From Apophysomyces variabilis (Eukaryota; Mucoromycota; Mucoromycetes; Mucorales; Mucoraceae), in NCBI GenBank assembly GCA_002749535.1, contig MZZL01000389.1:62001-126000 (forward strand): a stretch of DNA of 64,000 nt, read 5' to 3'. The translations under genes were made by a program, and so were the position numbers. The notes beneath the pieces were generated by a model, which was not told the DNA's origin, did no database searches, and saw only the letters and a program-made list of their open reading frames with translations. Positions 37,252 to 46,707 of the stretch are shown one piece after another (position 1 is the first letter of the stretch; every line of letters begins with the position of its first letter).

Positions 37252-38418
37252 TCTTCTGCCTCAGTTGTCTTTGTTGCAATAAGCAGAGAAAAAGTTTCCA
37301 AACAGTAGAAAAGAAAAAAAAAAGGAAGAAGCGGCAGAGTATTAAGTCTTAAGAGCGTTGACATGGTGATGCACTCAACTCCGCCCTTGAGTACCCTGCT
37401 GAGTCTAGTAATGGCGGAACTCCCTAATCAGCATAAGTATTATGATTGGTTACTCGATGTTGTATTTGTCAACCTTCTTCTTAAGCTCAACAGATCTTGT
37501 CAGGTTAATTTGACAACTATTTGGGGGAATGAGACATGCCTTATAAGATTCTATACAGCAGCTGATTTGCATTCTATGATATGTATTGCAGTCACTCTTC
37601 ATAATGTCATTCAATTGTCCGTAAGCGTTGCAGATGTTCTCTTTGTTCACAAGCACTAATATCTCACAGGTCTCGGTAATTATGCTAGAGGCAATAACAT
37701 GGTTATGTTTTCTTCTTTCCCAAAAAATGCATGTGTAACAATCGGCTTTTAGGATTTTAACGTGGTTCCCAATGATCGCACTACTTTCCGTCCCAAACAT
37801 GGCGGTTCATCTTTCTTTTGCTCTCCCTAAACCTTCTTTTGTCAGCCCATTATGTTGTTTCAGTGGAAAAAGTTTTCAATAACTGCTAATTGCACTCCTT
37901 GTTGATATATTGCTAAGCTTTTCATTATTTTAATGGGGCACGCGATGTCACTCGTATTATTTCTGGCCAATTCATTGGCTTTTTATACTACAAAAGTAAC
38001 TTAACTATCCATTTGATGTCTAAGTTGAGATCCGGTCATGTTTGGCTTCTGTCAACGACACTTTGACACGGGAATTCTTCGGACGATCGATAGCATCGGA
38101 ATATCCTTCGCATAATGGCTCGCTTTTTCCCGATCATATACTCCGCCGTCGATATCCCGTTTTTGTTGCAGTTTAGTTTTTCGAGTATACAACGTAAACT
38201 CTAAACTAAAAAAAATAGTCAAGTTCAAAATAATGCAAAGCTAAGTTTACGTAGAGGTAAATTCTTGTTTTTGACAGTGAGGATGCCAACCTTCCACAAC
38301 TGGTCATTTTAGACTTACGTCACTTCTCCAAAACTATGGCGGACTTTCTTTTGATAGTCAACCCGGGCCTTTGACCAAAAATGTAACCTTTTCCTGTTGC
38401 TTTTCTCTTCTCCACACC
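37252..38418. other. Intergenic region between the Sip3/Lam-like and Pex26-like genes (both 5' ends)
   Basis: About 1.2 kb between divergent starts. It contains one ATG-started 116-codon frame on the minus strand (37450-37800) with no recognisable motif; otherwise AT-rich and empty. Confidence 0.45.
37450..37800 (-). CDS. Unknown open frame (possible 116-residue protein)
   Basis: ATG-started frame with eight cysteines and a mixed, non-repetitive composition (for example KADCYTCIFWERRKHNH). It ends VDKYNIE. No family is recognised and no clear splice sites suggest that it is part of a longer gene. It lies in what should be a sh​ared promoter region, which weighs against a real gene. Confidence 0.2.
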   Translation of the reverse strand: MFGTESSAIIGNHVKILKADCYTCIFWERRKHNHVIASSIITETCEILVLVNKENICNAYGQLNDIMKSDCNTYHRMQISCCIESYKACLIPPNSCQINLTRSVELKKKVDKYNIE

Positions 38419-39705
38419 ATGACCAACCTCGTTACCCTTCAAGCGCAATACCAGAAAGCACTTGGCTACTTTGTATTGACCAAGTATGCCCAGGCAGCGA
38501 CGTTATGTACCAAAGCTATCTCGGCTTTATCCAGAAGCCAGGAGTTAACCATGGAATTTGTCGACTTGCGAGCTTCATTATGGTTACTTTACTTGAACAT
38601 TGCTACTGTTATGGGTATCACACAAAAATCACTATTCCGTGTTGCAAAACTGTTAAACCTTCCACCTTGTGAGACGAGAGATCAGTTGTGTCATGCGCTG
38701 TGGATCCACCTTTTGGAAAAAGGATATGACAGCGACGCTGGTCTAGTGGACCCCCAGTTGATATCGGCCTTGTAAGTGCTGGATTTATCAAAAGCTTCAA
38801 GGAGATCACTTATCATTGAATTTTTTTTTCTTTGACAGCATGGTAGTGGCACTGAAACTGGAAGTGCCTGCTGTCGGACGACAAGCTGTGGAGCTGTGGT
38901 ATGCTAGCTTGTCAGATGCTACTTTGGATCATCTCAACAGCGTTCAGGAAGAACCAGATGCAGTTATGGAAGCTTATTTGAAAACAGTGGAGATCTATGT
39001 TACACGTATCCTACCCGCCATGAATGATTTTGAGTCATCCAAAACATTTCTTCAATATAATACACTTGTCCCCGAAGAAAAGAAAGAGGTAGGCGTGGGT
39101 TAAGGGCAAAGAAAATAGGGAAAGGGCAACTGGAATTAAGTGAGACTTTTCAGAGTTTGCAAAAAATGGTTCAGGAGACTTATGACACTATGATGCAAGA
39201 GCAACAACGAAAGCAGGAGCGAAAAAGGGCAGCAATAGAAGCAGCGGAAGCAGCCGCTCGAGCAGCGAAAGCTGCAGCAGAAAGAAAGGAGTTGGAACGT
39301 CAGAGACAAGAAGTAGAAGCAAAAGAAGCAGAAGCAGCAGCAAAAGCATCCACTTCAACGGCGCCGGCGCCAGCCAATACATCCGCTTTCAGCAGTATAT
39401 CACCGCAACCAGAAAATAACCGGATCGCATCGTCCCCTATTCCATCCTCAAGAAGCATGTCCGCAGCAAAAGACCGAGAAATAACACGACAGCCACGAGT
39501 AGATAGAAGTCTCATCATGTTAAAGAACTGGATATACCAGCTGTCTGCCAATGGGTCTGCAGTCTATGCAGCCATCTTGGTTGTCGTCTTTGCACTGTTA
39601 GGGTTATTACGAAGTCAAAAGAGCTCCCTTTCCCTTGCAGTGAAAGGTGTTGTGTCTAAGATCTGGCAGACAGTACAGATGGGCACGAAAGTAACATATA
39701 TGTAA
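38419..39705 (+). CDS. Probable Pex26/Pex15-like tail-anchored peroxisomal protein
   Basis: Three exons (38419-38771, 38839-39088, 39154-39705) give 384 residues. The N-terminal half is helical and TPR-like. The stretch YLKTVEIYVTRILPAMND, then LVPEEKKESLQKMV, resembles the fungal PEX26 segment that ends in EEKREAFLQALQSLQEEK. A long Ala/Lys/Glu coiled coil follows (about 200-260), then a Ser/Pro linker, and one membrane helix near the C-terminus (about 330-352, AVYAAILVVVFALLGLL) with a short tail. That tail-anchored layout suits the factor that recruits the Pex1/Pex6 ATPase to peroxisomes. Similarity is by eye and the coiled coil could mislead; another tail-anchored organelle protein is possible. 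The next gene may also be a peroxin. Confidence 0.55.
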
Positions 39706-40011
39706 AAAGAAAAGGCCAAAAAAAAAGGAAAATAAAAAGCAAATACCGTGTCATGGATGGGCATGCAACAGAAAGCTACAGGATGACATATCATAAGTTG
39801 ACCATTGCGTTTGAGGAATGCATATGATCCTAAGACTTGGTTTGTCGCCCGATAGACTGGTCAATTATGGGTAATATCAAATATGCTTAACAGGGAGCAA
39901 TTCTGTGTTTGTCATCTTCTATTCATTCAGCGTGGGGAAAAGCGCCGACTGAGTTTAGGAATCACATGTCCGCTCACCTTGCGGTCTGTGTCTGTGTGTG
40001 CGTTCTCTCTT

Positions 40012-43004
40012 ATGGCCAACGAAGCAGAAACGCAGCAGACAGACTTGAAGGCGCTGGCCAAGACACTGTCCGATAGTTATTCTGCTTTATTACAACATGC
40101 TACCCTATCCGAAGAATCCGTACGTGCCCCATTTTTTCCCTCATAAAGAATGGTTGTCATCTCAAACCCAGTTCCGTTTCTTGCTTTGTAGATCTTGAGT
40201 CATTTATCCCAATTGGCTCAGTATAGCAATCATTTGCCTCTGTCATGGTTTACCACCCATTTACTCGACGCTTTATTCCAACTAAAAGAGCAATTCTCGG
40301 AGAAAGGCTTGCATGCAGGTCTTTTATCTATCTACAGTTTGTGGGCTGTTTGGGCTCGGCGCTTGTCGGCTACGACCAATGGTTTAGAAGGCGTCGCTGA
40401 ACAGCAACAATTGGCCAAGGTATTGACTTCAATGGAGCAAGCGCTTACCGAGGAAAAAGGCCAAGCAACACTTGAGATACGTAAAGAAGCTTGGATTGGT
40501 TTAGTCGCGTTGATCGGAAGCCAGACGAGCAAGACACCGGATTTTGGAGATGGTCGTTTGATAGATATCATGATCGCTGTAATCAAGAACGCGGAGGTTG
40601 CGTTAGCCTTGGGGGATACGCTTGATGCAGGCGTGGCTCACTGTCTGGCCGAGTCGACTACCCTGAACGCGTTTGAAGTGGAACACTTGCAATCTTTACT
40701 GGCTTCCCATGTTGAACTGGCTGCACGACGTCCAGAGGGAGCTCGTGCGGTGATGACAGTTTTGGAACATGCTGTCGACGTTCGGTCGCGACAGAAACCA
40801 CAGACACGTGCAGAAGCTGACCTTGAGACCCTGTTAGGATTGGCACAGGCCATGGTAGAACCCGAAGCAGGTGACAAGCAGAACATAAGTTTGATGCTCG
40901 CTCGTTTGGCAGTCATTGTTGGTGTCGTGTAAGTAATTCTATCACCCAAAATAAAAAAAAGGATGGGGGAAGGATAGTTGTAAGAGATATTTCCTTTGCA
41001 GATTAGCACTAAACAAGGCCGATCTTTGTTAGGCGAACGCTGCAGTTCACTCAAGGTCGTAAAACTAAGAAAGTCATGCGTCTGCGGGAAGAGGCCGAGG
41101 CATTCTATGTCAAGCATTTGGACATGGCTGCTAAAGCTGTCTCAGAAGTAAATCTGCCTAAAGAACAGGGTAAGGTGCAAAAATTTGAAGATAGCTTGTG
41201 ACTCAACTTGACTTGCATGAAACATCACAGATACGATCGCTTTGCTTTCTTGTCAGTGCTTGCCAAATATACCAACGGATACAATCAAACAAATGAACCT
41301 AGAGGTAAAAAAAAATGACTTGCATTATCGATGCTTTTTTGCTAACTGGCCGTATACGCATCCAGATATTGTTGCGTATTTTGATACCTTGCTTGTTAAC
41401 AAGCGACAATATCTGGAAGGGAGGTCAATTCGTTCGATTGTTGAAGGTTACCCCAGACACAGTGGATGAAATAAACGAACTCGCGGAAAAACCTCTTCAC
41501 AAAGATATTGGCAGAATATCGCGGTCAATAGGCAAGATTATCCAAGTCATGCTAGAAGTTGATCCGAATAATGAAGGTGTTATCCATGAAATGCTTGACA
41601 GGTATGTACTTCAATCCTAAACTCCCAATCGTGCTAAAGGTACTTTTTTTCTGTTGTTCAGGCTTGTTGCCTTTTCCTACAACATACTGATCGGCTGGGA
41701 TCGTTTCCTCAATGATAATAAGGAGACTGATATGAATGCTGGTACGATGCAGGATGCAGAAATGAAGCATTATCTAATACCCGTTTACATTGATTCTCAT
41801 TTTAGAGACCAAAGCTGTCTATGAGAAGATGGATGCTGCTATTTGGCCTTTATTCAAAACCATGATATTTGCATTCACAGCTATTCTGAAAGCTATTGCT
41901 ATCGATATACCTAACGGTCAAGGTCTTTTAACCGTCCCCCATGCTGGTAAAACGTCAATAAGGATAATAAAGCATTTTTTCTTACTCATGGCTTTTTTCT
42001 CTTTTAGCTCAGGACGTTGTTTCTATATACGGGAATTTCCATTTCATTACTGAGCGATTTGGATCTGGATCAGGGTTTAAAGCATACCAAGAGACGTTGA
42101 CCAATTCGGTTGCTTATGTCTCACATGGTGAAAATGCATGCCAGTTGAACAAGTTGCTTTCCAATGTTTACCAAGAATATGGTAAGTCAAACTTGTTTCT
42201 TATAAATTAGCAGTTTCATGGCCTCACGTTCTTGTCTCTGCTTCATCCAGCGTCGCTATCATCGAATGCGGAAGAACAACGTCCTGTGTCGACATTGTCT
42301 GTTGCACAGCAAGCACGCCTTACTTTTTTTACCAACTTGATTGAGCAGGTGATGCAACATACTGAGGACAATGTGTTGGAGGATCATATCCTACCTGTTA
42401 TCTATCCTATTTTATCATGGAAAAAAGTGGAAAACAAGGAGCTCTTTGAAAGTGCACATGCCGCTATTCTTAGTGTTTTCTCGACACAGAAGCCAGTGGC
42501 TAGGGAGGTGGCAGGAGTCTATGCAAAGATTTTGATCGAGGTAAATGCTCCATTTTCCTTTATAGTCGCGTAATGTCGAGACTTATACGATATGATAAGG
42601 GATTCCCGGATCCAATGACCCATCATCAATTGCGATTTGCGTATACTACCATGATCCAGTCGCTATGTGAAATGGATGATGCTTTGTCTTGGCTTACTGT
42701 TGGTCAGCTTTCAAAGAGAATTGACTCTCTAACGGAAGAAAAAGATATTGTTCTTCGATCTCAATATACAGTGACACTTATCGATCTCATGAAACCGCTT
42801 TCTCTCGGTCCGTTCTTTGGCGAGATACTCGAAAAGATTAGGACTTTGGTATTACAGCAGGAGACAGCAGCCATGAAACAAGCCACGATGAAGGTACTGT
42901 TCGAAACTGTAAGCGGGCCTGGCATTTCGGATATGCGTCGAGTGGAAGCCGTTGGCTGGTTCTTGGATTTAAAACGGCAAATATCTCAAGCAGCGAGTAT
43001 CTAG
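40012..43004 (+). CDS. Helical-repeat protein, possible peroxin Pex8
   Basis: Ten exons (40012-40119, 40192-40928, 41033-41169, 41231-41304, 41366-41601, 41662-41741, 41806-41946, 42008-42181, 42251-42540, 42600-43004) join in frame to about 793 residues. The whole protein appears built of HEAT/ARM-like helices; no signal peptide or membrane segment is seen. The last exon reads GFPDPMTHHQLRFAYTTM and later VTLIDLMKPLSLGPF, which resembles the C-terminal region of fungal Pex8, an intraperoxisomal import factor. Length fits that family. Against this, it ends QAASI and so lacks a PTS1 of the SKL type that many Pex8 proteins carry. It follows the Pex26-like gene by 306 bp in the same direction; that spacer shows nothing else. 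The gene structure is firm; the name is tentative. Confidence 0.5.
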
Positions 43005-43199
43005 CCCAACGTTCGTTTATTTTTCTATCGCAACGTTACAAAAACGAAGCGAAACAACCGTAGCTACAGCAACCGCCTGAAGACGATATATTCTAATTCC
43101 GCCCATCCATGTGCAATATTCGCCTTAACGCATATCACCTGTTTGCTTTTTCTCCCCATTTATGACAGTTTACCGGGTTTATGTTCACTTTATTTCTTG

Positions 43200-44155
43200 T
43201 TAATGCTTCTTTCGTTTTAACAAACGCTCTTGTATTTTTTGAAACTCTTCCTCGCTAGGCTCGTCGTTCTCTGCCGCTGCCCGTTTCCTCTTCTTACCCG
43301 CTTTTTCTGCAATAGATTCGATCACATCATCCATCCTTTGCTTTCGATCTGCTTGTCTGGCCATGATTAATGCTTGCAGTGAATCATCTTTTTCCTTCGC
43401 TTTCTTTTTGTCTTTCTTCTGTTGCCGTTCAAATGCTTCTGCATTCTTTTTTGCTTGCTTTATCCGTTCTTTATGTGCCGCAGCTGTAGTTGTCTTTGCA
43501 AACTCTGGATACACTTCCACCTCCTTTGCGTTGATTGCGTCCTGAATAATATCTGTCAATCGCGGCCCATCCTCTTCTGTGCTGCACTCCACAAAGTTTA
43601 AAATTTTGTTCATATTGCCTTTGCATTGTTTGTAGTATTTAAGCACATCTCGTCGTTCCTCGTCCGAACCTGAGATAACAATTTTTGATAATGATAGTTA
43701 ATCAGAAATGAGAACCTTTCCTTTCCGAAACGCTTTCGTTATTTTACTGGTCCTTTTTCTGTCAAACTTCCTCTTTTTCATCCTTTTGTACCTCTGTATT
43801 TGGCTGCGTGGGCTTCGATTGTCTCGGCGTTCACCACGCCTGTCCACAGTTCTTTGAAATAAGCTGTCCAGTCCTTTTCGCCATCCAAGAAGCCCTCGCC
43901 CACGTTTCCAGTGCGATCATAGTAGGATTTCTTTGCAGGATCACTTAGAACGGCATAAGCCAAGCCGATTTGTTGGAAAGTCTCCGTTGCTTGTTGCTTT
44001 TCCTCATCGGTGGCGGTTGCTGGTTGTTTGTCAGGATGGTGCTTCAAGGCCAGTTTGCGGTATGCTGATTTAATGCTGGCATCGGTGGCCGTATCCCGAT
44101 CGAGACCAAGAAGTTCGTAAAAGTCCTTTTTAGGGTTAAGAGACTGAGGACTCAT
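43200..44155 (-). CDS. DNAJC9-like J-domain protein
   Basis: Two exons (44155-43792, 43669-43200) give 277 residues. The J domain is at about 10-80, with the HPD triad in ALKHHPDKQ that stimulates Hsp70 ATPase. The following region ([30 protein letters not shown]) matches the DNAJC9 C-terminal block that, in animals, binds histones H3-H4. A lysine-rich nuclear-type tail ends the protein. The ATG at 44155 was chosen because it places the J domain as in family members; the open frame extends upstream without ATG. It lies tail-to-tail with the Pex8-like gene. Confidence 0.88.
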
Positions 44156-44359
44156 GACAATGTGAAGAGAAAAAAAGGGGGAAAAAAAGAACACACTTCT
44201 GATATGCGTGACACGCTTTTGGATTCTTTGCGGCACGCGTCTTTCAACCGATACGCGTTGCTCTCTGAAAAGAAACTCAGACACTCTCACGCGCTGAGAG
44301 AGCAACCTTTGAGTGTATGTGTGCTCTTTATTATCATGTATAACTTCTTTGTCTGTCTC

Positions 44360-45016
44360 TTATAACACTGACTCGTCCAATGTAGCGTTGAGCGGTATAT
44401 CTGGAGAAGGAGTATACGATTTCGGAAAGATGAGCCCGTTAAAAACCAAGATGATAAAACCGGCCATCATGGATAATAGAAATAGAAATCCTGCAATTGA
44501 CAGTATCACCTTATTTCTCGTCCTGTGTTTGATTGCCGATTGATACCAGGCAGAATTGGGTTCATTATGCCTAGATTGTCGAAAGGCTTCGCGAAACCGT
44601 TCTAAAAATTCGGTCCCTAGAAGATCGGCTGCCGGAATATCTAGCGTATAGCTGTCTCTTTTAATGAGTGGGGGTGGTGTTTGTATTTTCCCAGCGCTTG
44701 TCGAGCTAGGTGTTGTTAAAGGGGACAATGCTTCCCTGGTTCTTGATGACAAGGAAGAGGACATCGATGACCATTGACGAGTACTGGTTTTTGTTGTGCT
44801 AGACGACGACTGTTGACTATCCTCTGTCACACTACGAATCGCCGGGAAAGGAGGGCGTCTACTATCGGCTGTGTGGTATAGGTCATTTATAGAAGCTTGC
44901 ATGTTCTGCCCACGCAATCTGCTGCTACCGGGATCGCAAGATTGCATATTCTCTGTATTGCTGGTACTTGACACGGGGCGATCATCTCTACTAGGACTTT
45001 CATTATGATGATACAT
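44360..45016 (-). CDS. Single-pass membrane protein of unknown function
   Basis: Intronless frame of 218 residues beginning MYHHNESPSRDDRP. Residues 1-165 are Ser/Thr/Pro/Gln-rich and probably disordered and phosphorylated. A short more structured stretch (LLGTEFLERFREAFRQSR) precedes a basic segment (KHRTRNK) and one membrane helix (about 171-194, VILSIAGFLFLLSMMAGFIILVF). A short tail follows. The basic residues before the helix suggest the N-terminus faces the cytosol. No family is recognised. The ATG, hydrophobic segment and composition make it more than a chance frame. Confidence 0.6.
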   Translation of the reverse strand: MYHHNESPSRDDRPVSSTSNTENMQSCDPGSSRLRGQNMQASINDLYHTADSRRPPFPAIRSVTEDSQQSSSSTTKTSTRQWSSMSSSLSSRTREALSPLTTPSSTSAGKIQTPPPLIKRDSYTLDIPAADLLGTEFLERFREAFRQSRHNEPNSAWYQSAIKHRTRNKVILSIAGFLFLLSMMAGFIILVFNGLIFPKSYTPSPDIPLNATLDESVL

Positions 45017-45425
45017 GGCAAGAGATCGTATTGTAAAGTAAGATAATTTAAAATAAACAAATCTTCTTTTTTTCCAGATTCATGATAGGTTTTAGAAACA
45101 AACCTTTGCTAGAAAAAATACGCCGAGTTGAAACCGTTTACCTACATTTATCTGCTACCAACACTTATTCAATCAAAAGCCATTTTTTTTTATCCATTTT
45201 TCTTTTTAAGCACAAGTTCTGCTCGCAGTTTTATGCCAAAGATGTAAAACAGTGCTGTTTTAAAGCCTTTTCAGAATGCTAACAAAACCTGACTCAACCC
45301 TCCTTGGCCCTTTAGAAGCGGACCGAGCCGGATTATTGTACCGGACTCCGATTCCTTCGGGCGGGAATGGTGAAAGAGTGGTTCAGGAAAACCCCGTAGT
45401 CTGTTTAAGATCTTCCTAGTTTGAC
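45017..45425. other. Intergenic region between the membrane-protein gene and LSM5 (both 5' ends)
   Basis: About 410 bp between divergent starts, presumably two promoters. A small GC-rich patch at about 45318-45370 contrasts with AT-rich surroundings and can form short hairpins. No gene is seen. Confidence 0.4.
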
Positions 45426-45910
45426 ATGGCAACCTCACAATTGTTACCTTTGGGTGGGTCTCACGTATTTCCGCTTTACTCATATTTACTAAACTAACTT
45501 GCTAACTATGAACAGAACTGATTGACAAATGCATCGGGTCAAGGATCTGGGTCGTTATGAAAAATGAAAAGGAATTTACTGGCAAACTGCTGGGTTTCGA
45601 TGACTTTGTCAGTAAGTGATTCGCGTTTTTTTAGTAACCAACAGTAGCGATTGAACAGAACTTTTTGCATAGACATGGTGTTGGAGGACGTAACAGAATA
45701 GTAAGCGCTTGGCAATGGAAAGAAATTGAAAAAAGTAACTGAGGTCGTTTACTAGCGAAAACACACCTGAAGGCTACAAGACCAACAAAGTCGATCAGAT
45801 CTTACTAAATGGTAATAACATCTGTACAGTGGGTATCAGCGAAAACTTCTACGTAGTCGATCACTAACACATACTATTAGCTGATTCCTGGCGGGACGGG
45901 TCCAATCTAG
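45426..45910 (+). CDS. LSM5: U6 snRNA-associated Sm-like protein LSm5
   Basis: Five exons (45426-45453, 45516-45611, 45673-45700, 45756-45828, 45881-45910) give 84 residues, the usual LSm5 length. Sm motif 1 reads [19 protein letters not shown] then [17 protein letters not shown]; Sm motif 2 is [12 protein letters not shown]; the C-terminus LIPGGTGPI matches the conserved LVPGG-GP ending. LSm5 is part of the LSm2-8 ring on U6 snRNA in the nucleus and the LSm1-7 ring in mRNA decay. Three coding exons are 30 bases or shorter. If intron 4 were retained the protein would end in [12 protein letters not shown] instead. Recognition is strong because every joined exon extends the family match. Confidence 0.92.
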
Positions 45911-46707
45911 ATAAAGTCACCGTCTTTCTATTGTATTTGCAGCATCACTTTAAAGGAATAAATTCCATTTCAATTAGTCAAACAATCTGATATCCCGAGA
46001 AAAAGTGTATCTTTGCGTATGTATCCAGCAAACATGTTTTACGCTTCTTTAGGCGTTATTATGCAAATATGGGATCCTATGATAAATCTGGTCACAAACC
46101 AAAGGACAGCACTGATGCACCCACATCAATCTCACGGAAATATACTGCACCGCGACTGACATGGCTTCCAGCAGTAATGGCACAGATAAAGGGATGTCAT
46201 ACAAACGTATTAAACGAGGATGATCGAATCAGACATCTATCTAAAAGGAAAACGCTCGTTTTGAGCACATAGACAGGAATAGCAACTACACGTCAAAAAG
46301 CGCTTAGACTGGGTCGTAAGCGGAGGAAATCCAACGGCCGAACTTTGTTTAATTTCATAGAGGAGCAGTTAGTTGAAAGTCTGTAGATGAGTACTATCCC
46401 TTAAACGCTTGAAGTCTTGATTCGGGAACTTTATAAAGTGTAAATTGTATCATCTCTCCTGCACCATACATCATCATCTTTTCTAGCTTTCTATAACGAG
46501 CATTGTCAATCATTTAAAGGAAATTTCGTTATGTATATATGGAAGACTTCATTACTGATCTCCTCGCAAAATAAGCAGGGTTTATTGCAGAAACAACACC
46601 AACGGAACACCTTTAAGTAACTTGCTTCTGTACATCTAGTGTTTTTTCCCTATAGCCTTTTACACTTCACTTGCAACAATGGCTTGCAAAGTAACAATTA
46701 TGTTTTA
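45911..46707. other. Intergenic region between LSM5 and APC1 (both 3' ends)
   Basis: About 800 bp. I searched the minus strand here for the missing C-terminal part of APC1 and saw none. A 67-codon plus-strand frame at 46069 has no motif. Confidence 0.5.
45957..45962 (+). terminator. Poly(A) signal candidate for LSM5
   Basis: AATAAA begins 47 bases after the LSM5 stop codon, a suitable position for a polyadenylation signal. Confidence 0.45.

Noticed and set aside
46069..46272. 67-codon plus-strand frame after LSM5
   Set aside because: No motif and not in the right orientation to be the missing APC1 C-terminus.
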